From the IMG/VR virus record IMGVR_UViG_3300030101_003591, positions 1 to 44,960 of that record: a DNA stretch of 44,960 nucleotides; one strand, written 5' to 3'. The translations under genes and the position numbers were made by a program. The stretch is from a virus. Positions within the stretch are counted from its first letter, which is position 1. Each line of letters opens with the position of its first letter. Below the pieces are notes generated by a model. That model was not told the DNA's origin. It worked only from the letters and a program-made list of their open reading frames with translations, and did not search any database. Below, piece by piece: positions 14,821 through 24,425 of the stretch.

Positions 14821-17800
14821 TGTCCAGTCCCGCTAGCGGCTGGGGCCGTGCGGGATGGGGTCAACTTGCATGGGGAGAGGGCGAAGCTGACGCTGTCGTT
14901 CCTTTTTCCGGTTGGGGTCGAGCGGGTTTTGGTGAGCTTGGCTGGAATCAAGGTGATGTAGCTGTTGCTACGGCAACAGGTCAAGTTGGTTCAGTATCCG
15001 TTTCAATAGGAGCTTCAGTCTCCGCTACTGGTCTTTCTGCATCTGGTGATGTTGGATCAGGTACGGCATCTGGTGATTCAAATACCACTGAAACAGGTGT
15101 AGCCGCATCTGGTAATGTTGGGGCCGTTACTATAACGGGAGCGTCTAGCGTTACTGAGACGGGTTTAGCCGCGTCGGGTAATGTTGGATCTGTCACCGTT
15201 ACAGCAGATGTCACTGTTACAGCACAAGCTCTTTACGCTAGAGGTAACCCTGATCTAGGCGGTGCTCTCAACGCTGAGTACTTTGTTCCTACGGACTCAG
15301 GCAACCCAAATGTCAAGGTCATGGCATTTGAAGACAGCACCACTGTTTCTTCTGATGGGTCTTCTCTTGGAACAATCAGTTCGGCTGGCGGGACACTTAC
15401 TGTCAGTGCGTCAGACTATAAAAACAAACTGATATCTGCTGACAAGCCAATCACACTACAGAGTAGCAACAACGAAACTACTGGTGTGCCTACATCGTGG
15501 CAAGGTACTTCGTTTGGTATTAGAAATACCAGAACAGGTGTCAGGCTACAATTCAGATCCATATCCGGCACCGCAACAGTTGAAATATTTAAGGACGGGT
15601 CATTAGAGACAACACTCAGTGTCCCAGACAACACCACAACTACACAAACCTACGCAGACGACACAAGCGACCCTGAATATCAAATCTTTTCAGACCTGCC
15701 GATTGTTGGCTTCAAATCTAGTAACGCTAGTTTTGCAGACACACATCCTCTATTTCCTGCAAGCCGAGAAATCTACGGCTTTGCCTCAAGCGGTGGAACG
15801 GTCGTTAAAGTTGAAGACTATGGATCGTCAGCTAGTTACGTGGAGTTTAGGTCGAATGGTGAAGGCGGCACATCCAGTACAATAAGCACATTTAAGAACA
15901 CTGGAGGTAGTGCCTCAGACTATACAGGGCCGTCCGTTCGGGTAGTTACTGGAGCGGATGTAGCTGGTTTTGCATTAGCCGATGGTGACGGTGGAGAAAA
16001 GACAAGCTGGATAGCCGAAGGATGTTTTGCTCACGAGTTTAGGTTAATTGAGGATGCAGAGTTCCTCGCCATCATGGGTGCGCCGGGGACTAAAGGTCGT
16101 AATATTAACGTCTTTGACTCAAGCGGTAACTTAATTGACACGGTTCAACTTGATGCAGATACGACAGATGCAGATTTTCCGACTAAGTTTCAATTAGTTT
16201 CTAACTCTACAACAGACTCTAACCTCACACCGATTGCGAAATCCTACGATTTGACCGCTGGTATGCGGATCGTATCCGAAGTTCCTGTCGGAGTTATTGT
16301 TGAAGACGACAGTGGTGACAATGAAGAAAACCTTTTTGGACTGAGAACTTTTCCCGGTTTAGTCAATGCAGATGCCAATGTAACGGTTAGTGCCGTCTCT
16401 GCCACAGGTAAGGTTGGTTCAGTTACTCCTTCTGGTAATTCAAGTGTTATAGGTACAGGAGTTGCCGCATCAGGAGATGTTGGAACGGTAACAGTTACAG
16501 CCGACTCTAATGTTATAGGCACAGGAGTTGCCGCATCAGGAGATGTTGGAACGGTAACAGTTACAGCCGACTCTAATGTCACAGGTACAGGAGTTGCCGC
16601 ATCAGGAGATGTCGGCTCAGTTACCGTAACCGGCACCGGCACTGTCACAGAAACAGGCTTAAAAGCTACCGGGGAGATTGGCACTGTCACTGTTACCGGA
16701 GACAGTAACTTATCGCTTACCGGTTTAAACGCGACGGGACAAGTTGGAACCGCCGTAGGTAAGGCTGACATTTCAATCACCGTAGGAAGCCTATCTGCTA
16801 CAGGAGACGTAGGTTCCGTTATCGTAGAACTTGCTGGAAGCGTAGAAGTTTCTGTTACGGGTCAGTCGGCTACTGGTCAAGTAGGAACCGGCACTACGGT
16901 TACAGCGGATTCCAACGTTACAGAGACTGGATTAGCCGCATCTGGACAGGTAGGCGCTGGATTTACAGTAACGGGTAATTCTAGTGTTACTGGAACAGGT
17001 CAGTCAGCCACCGGTCAAGTTGACGGCGGTTCTACTGTTGTCATTGATTCAAGCATCACAGAAACAGGCTTAAAAGCTACCGGTCAAGTTGGCAACGGTT
17101 TTTCTGTAACAGGTGATTCTAATCTTACTCTTGGCAGTTTAGCCGCCGCAGGACAACCCGGCGCGGTTACAGTTGATTTAATTCAACCAGTGGATGTAAC
17201 CGGTGTTGCCGCTACAGGAGCCGTTGGAACAGCAACCGCTGTTGGTGTCGCAGAAGTAGATGTAACCGGTGTTGCCGCATCGGGTAATGTTGGCACAGCG
17301 ACAGTTACTGCGGGCGCAAATGTTCCAGAGACAGGTTTAAAGGCTACAGGTAACGTAGGCACAGCAACCGCTATCGCAGACATTGATATTTCTGTTACAG
17401 GCGTTAGCGCATCGGGCGATGTTGGCACAGTGACAATAACTGCTGACGCAAATGTTTCCGAAGAAGGGTTGTCTGCATCAGGTGCAGTTGGAAGTCCTAC
17501 AATAACGGGTACTTCTAACGTTTCTATCACAGGTGTATCGGCATCCGGAAATGTCGGCACGATAACCACTACAGCAGATGCTAACGTTTCTGTTACCGGT
17601 GTAGCGGCTACAGGACAACTCGGTTCTGTTACTGTTGAGCTTTTACTTGAAGTAGATGTTACAGGTGTAGCGGCCACAGGAGACGTTGGCACCGCAACAG
17701 TTACCGGCGACAGTAACACAACTGTCACAGGCGTGGCCGCTAGCGGACAAGTTGGTTCTGTTACCGTTGATTTAGTTCAATCAGTAGCTATCACGGGTGT

Positions 17801-18086
17801 GGCCGCTAACGGACAAGTTGGTTCAGTTACCACCACGGCTGAATCAACTGTCACTTTAATTGGTGTAAGTGCTAGTGGTGCTGTAGGCGAACTTTTCTTA
17901 TGGGGAGAGATTATCCCTGACCAAAACGCATCTTGGAGTGAGATATCTAGCGGTGCAAGTACCAGCTATAGCCAGATTACGCCATCTCCGGGTAATACGT
18001 GGAGTAACATTGTTCCTAGTGAACAAACAACTTATACTGAAGAGACACCTAGTCCCGGTACTAATTGGGATGATGTAGCGGCTTAG
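14820..18086 (+). CDS. Giant repeat-containing fibre protein
   Basis: A 1088-residue protein. Residues 1-45 hold two GWGRAGxGxLxW motifs. Then come four copies of a 20-22 residue repeat with core G-[VL]-x-A-[TS]-G-x-V-G-x-V. A non-repetitive beta-rich domain follows (about 137-515). About 23 further repeat copies continue to residue 1022, and a Ser/Thr/Trp tail (TPSPGxxWxxI/V type) ends the protein. Spaced beta-strand-like repeats suggest a long fibre or beta-solenoid projecting from the virion. The domain sits within the array rather than at an end. The same repeat reappears in the gene at 22351-22851. Assignment as a fibre is inferred from composition and position. Confidence 0.78.
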   Translation: MSSPASGWGRAGWGQLAWGEGEADAVVPFSGWGRAGFGELGWNQGDVAVATATGQVGSVSVSIGASVSATGLSASGDVGSGTASGDSNTTETGVAASGNVGAVTITGASSVTETGLAASGNVGSVTVTADVTVTAQALYARGNPDLGGALNAEYFVPTDSGNPNVKVMAFEDSTTVSSDGSSLGTISSAGGTLTVSASDYKNKLISADKPITLQSSNNETTGVPTSWQGTSFGIRNTRTGVRLQFRSISGTATVEIFKDGSLETTLSVPDNTTTTQTYADDTSDPEYQIFSDLPIVGFKSSNASFADTHPLFPASREIYGFASSGGTVVKVEDYGSSASYVEFRSNGEGGTSSTISTFKNTGGSASDYTGPSVRVVTGADVAGFALADGDGGEKTSWIAEGCFAHEFRLIEDAEFLAIMGAPGTKGRNINVFDSSGNLIDTVQLDADTTDADFPTKFQLVSNSTTDSNLTPIAKSYDLTAGMRIVSEVPVGVIVEDDSGDNEENLFGLRTFPGLVNADANVTVSAVSATGKVGSVTPSGNSSVIGTGVAASGDVGTVTVTADSNVIGTGVAASGDVGTVTVTADSNVTGTGVAASGDVGSVTVTGTGTVTETGLKATGEIGTVTVTGDSNLSLTGLNATGQVGTAVGKADISITVGSLSATGDVGSVIVELAGSVEVSVTGQSATGQVGTGTTVTADSNVTETGLAASGQVGAGFTVTGNSSVTGTGQSATGQVDGGSTVVIDSSITETGLKATGQVGNGFSVTGDSNLTLGSLAAAGQPGAVTVDLIQPVDVTGVAATGAVGTATAVGVAEVDVTGVAASGNVGTATVTAGANVPETGLKATGNVGTATAIADIDISVTGVSASGDVGTVTITADANVSEEGLSASGAVGSPTITGTSNVSITGVSASGNVGTITTTADANVSVTGVAATGQLGSVTVELLLEVDVTGVAATGDVGTATVTGDSNTTVTGVAASGQVGSVTVDLVQSVAITGVAANGQVGSVTTTAESTVTLIGVSASGAVGELFLWGEIIPDQNASWSEISSGASTSYSQITPSPGNTWSNIVPSEQTTYTEETPSPGTNWDDVAA
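16451..16648 (+). repeat. Near-identical 66-base tandem repeat, three copies
   Basis: Units start at 16451, 16517 and 16583, each encoding 22 residues around TGVAASGDVGTVTV. The first two copies are almost identical at DNA level and the third diverges only toward its end. They are the youngest part of a longer degenerate array running from about 16380 to 17890. This suggests recent in-frame expansion. Confidence 0.9.
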
Positions 18087-18097
18087 AGGATTTTACG

Positions 18098-19306
18098 ATG
18101 CCTAGCACCTATACAACTAACCTCGGTATTGAAAAGATTGCTACCGGGGAACAATCGGGAACGTGGGGAACAACCACTAACACCAACCTAGATATAATTG
18201 ATGAAGCAGTTAACGGTATTCTCACAGTTACCTTGTCTAGTGCGGGTAGCTCCGGTTCTCCGACGGCTCTTCCTATTACTGATGGTTCTTCTTCAACCGG
18301 TAGAAACAAATTTATTGAATTTAACGATGGGGGAGATTTAGGTGGCACTGCTTTTGTACAGCTAACTCCTAACGATGCTGAAAAAATAGTTCACATGCGA
18401 AACAGCTTGTCTGGTAGCAGAGCAGTCATTGTTTTTCAAGGCACCTACAACTCATCTAACGATTTTCAAATTGAAAACGGTAAAGATGTATTATTAAAGT
18501 TTAGCGGCACGGGCAGTGGCGCGACTGTTACAGACGTCTTCGCAGATTTAGCGGCCACTAAACTTAGCGTCACTGGCAACATAACTGGCTCTGACATAAC
18601 TGCTTCCGGAACACTAAACGTTACAGGAGATACATCTTCAGGGGATGATGCGGCCATTGGTTTCACTTCTACCGAAGGTCTAATCCTTACGGGTCAAGGT
18701 TCTACTAATGATGTAACGATTAAGAACGACGCTGACGCAGATGTTTTGGTGATCCCAACAGGGACCACAAATGTGGACATCGTAGGTGTTGCAACTGCCT
18801 CGACTTTTGAACCAGACGGTGACACTTCAGCAGGGGATAACGCCGCTATTGGTTTTACTTCTTCTGAAGGCTTAATTCTGACAGGTCAGGGATCGTCTAC
18901 CGATGTGACGATTAAAAACGATGCAGATGCAACTGTTGCCTCAATCGCAACCGGTACAACCGTTTTAACCATAAACGATGATGTAACTGTCGTGGGAAGA
19001 GCAGTTGGAAGCACCCTCACCGCCGCTGATAATGCTGTTTATGATTTGTCTGTAGGAAATAATTTTACAACCACAACAGCAGGAACTGTGACAATGAACT
19101 TCTCAAACGTGTCGGTCGGGCAGTCAGGTTGTATCAAGTTTATTCAGAGTGGAGGCCATACTGTCAACCTCAATGCCATTGTGGGCATGAGCGCGACGGG
19201 ATTTGCCGCACTAGCTGTTACGGGAACGTACTTCCTTACATACTTTGTCACGGCATCTAGTGGCGATAATTCTGTACTGGTTGGTGTTTCTGGCGCATTA
19301 ACGTAG
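18098..19306 (+). CDS. Tail fibre / virion appendage protein
   Basis: A 402-residue protein. The N-terminus (YTTNLGIEKIATGEQSGTWG, then TNTNLDIIDEAV) is typical of phage fibre proteins that attach to the particle through this end. The middle has two similar repeats of about 70 residues, each with AAIGFTS-x-EGLILTGQGS and DVTIKNDADA. The C-terminal part (LTAADNAVYDLSVGNNFTTT onward) is beta-rich and resembles a general fibre tip domain. No enzymatic residue pattern is visible. It probably works with the neighbouring LamG/SPRY protein in adsorption. Confidence 0.8.
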   Translation: MPSTYTTNLGIEKIATGEQSGTWGTTTNTNLDIIDEAVNGILTVTLSSAGSSGSPTALPITDGSSSTGRNKFIEFNDGGDLGGTAFVQLTPNDAEKIVHMRNSLSGSRAVIVFQGTYNSSNDFQIENGKDVLLKFSGTGSGATVTDVFADLAATKLSVTGNITGSDITASGTLNVTGDTSSGDDAAIGFTSTEGLILTGQGSTNDVTIKNDADADVLVIPTGTTNVDIVGVATASTFEPDGDTSAGDNAAIGFTSSEGLILTGQGSSTDVTIKNDADATVASIATGTTVLTINDDVTVVGRAVGSTLTAADNAVYDLSVGNNFTTTTAGTVTMNFSNVSVGQSGCIKFIQSGGHTVNLNAIVGMSATGFAALAVTGTYFLTYFVTASSGDNSVLVGVSGALT

Positions 19307-19315
19307 GGATAAGCT

Positions 19316-21781
19316 ATGAGCATTATTCAAGGTGTAGGGTCAGGCGAAGTATCGACGGGGTTTTATCCGCATTCCATAGATCAGTCGTTAATATTCAACG
19401 ATAATGATAACCCCTATCTAGAAAAAACGCTGGGTACGCCCACCAATAATAAAAAGTTCACGATTTCAATGTGGATCAAAAGAGCAAATTTGGGCGGTTC
19501 TCAGATGATTATATCAGCGGGGACTAGTGGGGCTAGTTACATACAGTTTCAATCTGACGACACTATAAAAATCAGAGGCAATAACGCTCTCGAAATGGAA
19601 ACTGCTAGGACGTTCAAAGACACAGGAAGTTGGTATCACATTGTCTTCGTGTTTGATTCAGCGAACGGTACAGATACACTTCGAGCTAGATTATATGTCA
19701 ACGGTACAGAAATAACCGATTTTAATCCGTCACCGACTCGCCCCAATATAAATGAAGGGATTGCACTTAACAGTGCTGTAGTACATCACATTGGTAACTA
19801 TTCCGTCAATGAGAACTTTGATTTTGACGGCTATCTCGCAGAGATGTATTTAGTTGACGGACAGGCTTTGACGCCCAGTTCTTTTGCGGAGACTAAAAAC
19901 GATATATGGATACCTAAAGAGACATCAATCTCAACATCTGATTTTGGGGACAACGGGTTTCACCTGACTTTTTCAGATACTTCAAATATTGGGGCCGACT
20001 CTTCTGGCAACGGAAACAACTTCGTAGATGGTTCGACCATCGCTTTCACTGCGGACTCTGTAACTTCTGACAGCCCGACGGATAATTTTTGTGTGATGAA
20101 TCCAATCGGACATTCCGATGGAGCGACACCCGGAACCTTGTCAGATGGTAATCTAGTTGTTGATACAGGCACTGCCAAGACGATTACTTATGGAACTTTT
20201 GCTATACCAACAAGCGGTAAATATTATTTTGAGATCACCGCAGGGACGACAAATTCGACTGAATTAGGGTTAGCCGTGAGGCGAGATGGGAGTACATTCC
20301 GAAGATTTGCTTATCGATCTAATGGAGATAGTGTTACAAACACAACGGTCTCTTCAAGTGCTCCATTCGCTAGTTTTACGAGCGGAAATATTATAGGAGT
20401 GGCAGTAGATTCGGATACGCCAGATGTCGAGTTTTTTAAGAATGGGACATCGCAAGGCTCTATTAACATTGACTTTTCGTTGGACAGTGGTGACTTGTTC
20501 CCATTTGTCACAGATACAAATGCATCTGCTAGCTCTATTGTAACTTTTAACTTTGGTACGAAAGCATTTAATGGCACGGATGGTTCAGGAACAGTTCCTA
20601 GCGGTTTTACTAAAAAACTTTCTACGGCTGACCTTCCAAATCCTGCGATTGATCCAAATGTTGATGAAACACCAGATCAATATATGGACCCAATCCTATA
20701 CACACCAAACAATGGAACACTGTCGGTCACAGGTTTGGAATTTCAGCCAGATTGGGTGTGGATAAAAGATGTAACCACAAATATTTCACATGCGTGGTTT
20801 GACGTGCTTCGGGGAACAGCCACAGCAGGGTCTACCAATACGGCTATAGGCTCTAACAGACCTGACGCAGAAGGAAATAGTAACGGTGTGTTATCCGCGT
20901 TCACCTCTGATGGTTTTACGGTCGCAGGGGGAAGCTCTGGATCGAATCCTCGCGGTTTAGTCAATAAAGGGACGACCGCAAATGATTACGTCGCATGGAC
21001 GTGGAAAGCAGGTGGCGCACCGACTGCCGATAACTCCGCAGGAGTAGGGGCAACACCAACGGCAGGGAGTGTGAAGATTGACGGCGCAAATTTAGGTTCT
21101 GCACTTGCAGGAACGCTTGCGGCAACAAGGATTTCAGCAAACACTGAAAGTGGGTTTAGTATAGTTAAATGGACAGCAACAGGTTCTGTCGTCACGGTGG
21201 CACACGGGCTTTCTCAAAAGCCTGAGATGATTATCTATAAAAGTATTGATGTGAGTGTTAATTGGATAATTGGTCATGCTGGTAATCCAAATGGTTTTAG
21301 TGACCGTCTTCAGTTTACCAACGGCGATGTAAGCTCTAATAGCGACGCTTTCAATTCGACAGAGCCAACCAACCAAGTTATGACCATTGGTTCTTTCTCG
21401 AACACAAACAACAAAGACCACATCGCGTATGTTTTTCATAGCGTAGATGGATTTAGTAAATTTTCCCACTATGTTGGTAATGGTGCGACAGACGGCACGT
21501 TTGTATTCACGGGATTTAGACCCGCTTTTGTTATGATTAAAAGCAACGATAGTTCAACGGATTGGAGTATTTTTGATAACGCTAGAAGTCCAGACAACAT
21601 AGCAAATGAAGTTTTGGAAGCAAATGAATCTCTTGAGCAATCTACCAATTCAAGTGGACCAAATTTATTATCGAACGGATTCAAGGTAAAGGGCAACGTA
21701 GGTAACTGGAACCACGATGGCGAAAGATATATTTATATGGCGTTTGCAGATCAACCTCTAAAGTACTCTAACGCAAGATAG
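19316..21781 (+). CDS. Tail fibre with LamG-like, SPRY-like and DUF7483-like domains
   Basis: An 821-residue probable receptor-binding protein. Residues 45-200 look like a concanavalin/LamG sandwich (FTISMWIKRA, WYHIVFVFDS, FDGYLAEMYLVDG). Residues 295-400 resemble a SPRY/B30.2 fold (GKYYFEITAGTTN, GVAVDSDTPDVEFFKNG). The last 220 residues carry repeated blocks (FSIVKWTATG, GLSQKPEMIIYK, FVFTGFRPAFVMIK, YIYMAFAD) that I associate with DUF7483. Such domains bind sugars or surface proteins. A tail fibre assembly-like gene follows directly. Domain names come from motif reading; the target on the host is unknown. Confidence 0.8.
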   Translation: MSIIQGVGSGEVSTGFYPHSIDQSLIFNDNDNPYLEKTLGTPTNNKKFTISMWIKRANLGGSQMIISAGTSGASYIQFQSDDTIKIRGNNALEMETARTFKDTGSWYHIVFVFDSANGTDTLRARLYVNGTEITDFNPSPTRPNINEGIALNSAVVHHIGNYSVNENFDFDGYLAEMYLVDGQALTPSSFAETKNDIWIPKETSISTSDFGDNGFHLTFSDTSNIGADSSGNGNNFVDGSTIAFTADSVTSDSPTDNFCVMNPIGHSDGATPGTLSDGNLVVDTGTAKTITYGTFAIPTSGKYYFEITAGTTNSTELGLAVRRDGSTFRRFAYRSNGDSVTNTTVSSSAPFASFTSGNIIGVAVDSDTPDVEFFKNGTSQGSINIDFSLDSGDLFPFVTDTNASASSIVTFNFGTKAFNGTDGSGTVPSGFTKKLSTADLPNPAIDPNVDETPDQYMDPILYTPNNGTLSVTGLEFQPDWVWIKDVTTNISHAWFDVLRGTATAGSTNTAIGSNRPDAEGNSNGVLSAFTSDGFTVAGGSSGSNPRGLVNKGTTANDYVAWTWKAGGAPTADNSAGVGATPTAGSVKIDGANLGSALAGTLAATRISANTESGFSIVKWTATGSVVTVAHGLSQKPEMIIYKSIDVSVNWIIGHAGNPNGFSDRLQFTNGDVSSNSDAFNSTEPTNQVMTIGSFSNTNNKDHIAYVFHSVDGFSKFSHYVGNGATDGTFVFTGFRPAFVMIKSNDSSTDWSIFDNARSPDNIANEVLEANESLEQSTNSSGPNLLSNGFKVKGNVGNWNHDGERYIYMAFADQPLKYSNAR

Positions 21782-21790
21782 GAGAGTTTT

Positions 21791-22351
21791 ATGTGGAAGT
21801 TAGGTAACAAAATAATACGAGAGGGACGGTCGTGGGTCGGGTCTGATGGCACTCAATACTCTTCTTTGTGGGCGAGAATGACGGACACAGAAAAGAAAGC
21901 CGCGGGTTTAACTTATGTATCTGACCCAAAGACTTGGGACAATAGGTTTTATCACGGGTGGGACTCAGAAGAAAAGAATCTAATCGAAAGAAAGATAGAC
22001 GACGAAGATGCTACAGATGAAAGCGGTAATAAGCTAAAAGATGAAGATGGCAACCAAGTTGTCATTCTTGGACTTAAATCAGTTGCTATCGCCAGAACGA
22101 AACAAATAGCGGGAGGTTTGTTACAGAAAACTGATTGGTATGTTACGCGAAAAGCAGAGGCAGGAACCGCCATACCAACTACAGTCTCGACTTACAGAAC
22201 GGCTGTCCGCACTAAAAGCAAAACTATCGAAGATGCCATAACCGCTTGCGACACTCATGCAAAGTTTGTGGCTCTGTATGATGTGCCTGTTGACGGCAGT
22301 GGGAATTCAACAGGTAATGCGCCGATCAATGATTGGCCTGATGAAATCTGA
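21791..22351 (+). CDS. Probable fibre assembly or chaperone-like protein
   Basis: A 186-residue protein right behind the large fibre gene, with GGAGAG before its ATG. The first half has DGTQYSSLWARMTDTEKKAAG; the second half has the conserved stretch TDWYVTRKAEAGTAIP followed by a YRTAVR helix. This resembles tail fibre assembly proteins and DUF4376-type domains. A role in folding or trimerising the preceding fibre is inferred from order and pattern. The next gene starts at its last base. Confidence 0.65.
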   Translation: MWKLGNKIIREGRSWVGSDGTQYSSLWARMTDTEKKAAGLTYVSDPKTWDNRFYHGWDSEEKNLIERKIDDEDATDESGNKLKDEDGNQVVILGLKSVAIARTKQIAGGLLQKTDWYVTRKAEAGTAIPTTVSTYRTAVRTKSKTIEDAITACDTHAKFVALYDVPVDGSGNSTGNAPINDWPDEI

Positions 22352-22851
22352 TGCCTTTAACTAAGCTACAGTTTAATCCCGGAATTGTAAAAGAGACGAC
22401 TTCTTATTCTAATGAGGGTGGATGGTTTGATTGTGACAAGGTTCGGTTTAGACAAGGGTATCCGGAAAAAATAGGCGGCTGGACAAAAGTTTCTAGTTCT
22501 CAGTTTGAAGGAACGGCTCGTGCTTTACACCCGTGGGTCGCTTTGGATGGTTCAAGTTTTTTAGGTGTGGGGACGAACCTTAAATACTATATTGAAGAGG
22601 GCGGAGGCTTCGCTGACATTAATCCTGTCCGAGCTATTTTTTGTTCGGTTGATTTAAGCAGTAACGGTGTCTCTGCAACAGGTGCAGTAGGAAATGTTAA
22701 CTCCATAGAAGAAACTCTAGACACGGGCGTTAGAGCGACAGGTCAGGTCGGCTCTGTCGAAGTTTTGGAATCAGACTTACTTGCCTTTGGAGTCGTAGGC
22801 TCTGTTACCGTTAGTGTTGTTAACGGTGGTAATGTAAACGTTAATGTTTAG
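22351..22851 (+). CDS. N-terminal part of a split gp10-like tail protein, fused to GATG repeats
   Basis: A 166-residue protein. Residues 1-95 (from MPLTKLQFNPGIVKE through VRFRQGYPEKIGGW and GVGTNLKYYIEEGG) match the start of a large tail protein of marine podoviruses (P22 gp10-like, packaged-DNA stabilisation or tail hub), usually one continuous gene. From about residue 96 it turns into three degenerate copies of the G-V-x-A-T-G-x-V-G repeat seen in the 1088-residue fibre, then stops. The rest of the expected tail protein follows at 22860 with its own ribosome site. The gene therefore looks split by a repeat insertion. Whether this short product still assembles is unknown. Confidence 0.7.
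   Translation: MPLTKLQFNPGIVKETTSYSNEGGWFDCDKVRFRQGYPEKIGGWTKVSSSQFEGTARALHPWVALDGSSFLGVGTNLKYYIEEGGGFADINPVRAIFCSVDLSSNGVSATGAVGNVNSIEETLDTGVRATGQVGSVEVLESDLLAFGVVGSVTVSVVNGGNVNVNV
22636..22848 (+). other. Repeat segment inserted in a tail gene
   Basis: About 210 bases encode NGVSATGAVGNV, TGVRATGQVGSV and a worn AFGVVGSVTV copy. These agree with the repeat of the gene at 14820-18086. The segment lies exactly where the tail protein family should continue from DINPVRA into its beta-rich region (here restarted as PINCFATTSG). It ends in a stop codon whose TAG is part of the ribosome site for the next ORF (TAGGAG). Boundaries are approximate. Confidence 0.6.
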
Positions 22852-22859
22852 GAGTAAAA

Positions 22860-24425
22860 ATGCCTATAAACTGTTTTGCAACGACCTCCGGCTCTACCAC
22901 CGTTACGGTTAACATTGCTAATCACGGTGCGATAAATACTGCTTACGTTAGCTTTTCTGGAGCAACAGCGGTTGGTGGTGTTCCTGCGTCTGACCTTAAC
23001 AAAGAGCATGAAGTTTCAAACGTAACCTCCAGTAGTTTTACTATTACAGTAAGCACTACAGCTAGTTCCACTGTTTCCGCGGGTGGGGGCTCTGCAATCA
23101 TTGCAGAGTTTCAAGTCAATCCCGGCTTAGACACGGTTGTTCCGGGAAATGGATGGGGAGCCGGAACGTGGGGTCGTGGGACATGGGGCTCTGCCAGCAC
23201 CTCACTTGCAACCAGCGACGTTTTAAGGCTTTGGTCTCATGATAATTTTGGTGAAGACTTAATTATTAACATTCGTAACGGTGGTATTTTTTATTGGGAT
23301 AGGACTGACGGAGTTTCTTCTCGGGCAATTCCACTTCATTCTTTAGCCGGCGCAGATTCAGCGACGCCTCAAGTTGCAAAAAAGGTGCTTGTCTCAGACA
23401 GAGATCGGCATGTCATCGCTTTTGGGTGTGATGCTATTGGTAGTATCGGAACAGTAGATCCTTTGTTAATACGTTTTTCAGATCAAGAAACTCCTACAAC
23501 GTGGTTACCAACTGCCACAAACACTGCCGGGGATCTGCGAATATCCTCGGGTTCTGAAATCGTTACGGCGGTAGAAACAAAACAACAGATGTTAGTTTTT
23601 ACCGATGTTTCTTTACACGCAATGCAGTTCTTAGGGCCACCCTTTACTTTTGGGCTAGGTATTCTTTCTGAAAATACAACAATTATAGCTCCAAACGCCG
23701 CTATCGCTGTAGACGATATTGTATTTTGGATGGGAGAACAGGACTTCTACATCTACACGGGAGCCGTGCAAAAATTACCTTGCACCGTTTTAGATTACGT
23801 GTTCAGTGATTTTAACTTGTTGCAAAAAGAAAAAGTTTTTACAGCTATAAACAGTTCTTTTGGTGAAGTATGGTGGTTCTACCCGTCTAGCACCGCTACT
23901 GAAATAGACCGATATGTCATTTACAACTATGAACAAAAGATATGGTATATCGGAAACTTAGAAAGAACCGCATGGGTTGATAGAGGAATTAGATCTAATC
24001 CTATCGCGGCGTCTTCAACAGGGCATTTGTTCTTTCATGAAGATGGTTTTGATGATGGGTCCACGACACCTCAAACAGGCATCACTGCCTTTATTGAATC
24101 AAGTCAACAAGACATTCAGGATGGAAACGATTTTGTATTTTTGCGGCGTTTGATACCGGATATTACTTTCCGTAATTCAAGCACGGACGCGCCTTCTGCG
24201 GTCTTTACTCTAAAAGCGCGTAACTTTCCGGGAGCGACTTACTCAAATACAGACGATTCAACTGTGACTCAATCGGCGTCAGTTCCCATAGAGCTATTTA
24301 CCAATCAAGCCCATGTCCGTCTACGGGGTCGGTCGTTTGCTTTGCGTGTAGAGTCTACGGCTACAGGTACGGGGTGGCGGTTAGGTTCTCCGCGTGTAGA
24401 TATTCGACCGGACGGTAGTCGATGA
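22860..24425 (+). CDS. Main part of gp10-like tail hub / stabilisation protein
   Basis: A 521-residue protein with AGGAG at 22850-22854, five bases before its ATG. Residues 1-90 form a Ser/Thr-rich beta domain (TTSGSTTVTVNIANHG). The NGWGAGTWGRGTWG motif is at about 97-110. The propeller-like body follows: LWSHDNFGEDLIINI, GIFYWDRTDG, VSDRDRHVIAFG, FWMGEQDFYIYTG. The pattern matches a large tail protein of marine podoviruses related to P22 gp10, which here seems to have lost its first 100 residues to the separate upstream ORF. It should sit in the tail below the adaptor. The family name is from memory. Confidence 0.75.
   Translation: MPINCFATTSGSTTVTVNIANHGAINTAYVSFSGATAVGGVPASDLNKEHEVSNVTSSSFTITVSTTASSTVSAGGGSAIIAEFQVNPGLDTVVPGNGWGAGTWGRGTWGSASTSLATSDVLRLWSHDNFGEDLIINIRNGGIFYWDRTDGVSSRAIPLHSLAGADSATPQVAKKVLVSDRDRHVIAFGCDAIGSIGTVDPLLIRFSDQETPTTWLPTATNTAGDLRISSGSEIVTAVETKQQMLVFTDVSLHAMQFLGPPFTFGLGILSENTTIIAPNAAIAVDDIVFWMGEQDFYIYTGAVQKLPCTVLDYVFSDFNLLQKEKVFTAINSSFGEVWWFYPSSTATEIDRYVIYNYEQKIWYIGNLERTAWVDRGIRSNPIAASSTGHLFFHEDGFDDGSTTPQTGITAFIESSQQDIQDGNDFVFLRRLIPDITFRNSSTDAPSAVFTLKARNFPGATYSNTDDSTVTQSASVPIELFTNQAHVRLRGRSFALRVESTATGTGWRLGSPRVDIRPDGSR

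Noticed and set aside
16244-16780. Long minus-strand ORF of 178 residues
   Set aside because: It is the mirror image of the repeat array in the fibre gene, has only Val/Thr/Pro repeats and no ribosome site. The same holds for 17183-17728 and 14981-15214.
22636-22862. Group I intron or intein as explanation for the split tail gene
   Set aside because: The segment is only about 210-230 bases, encodes the fibre repeat throughout, lacks intein motifs, and the second ORF has its own ribosome site.
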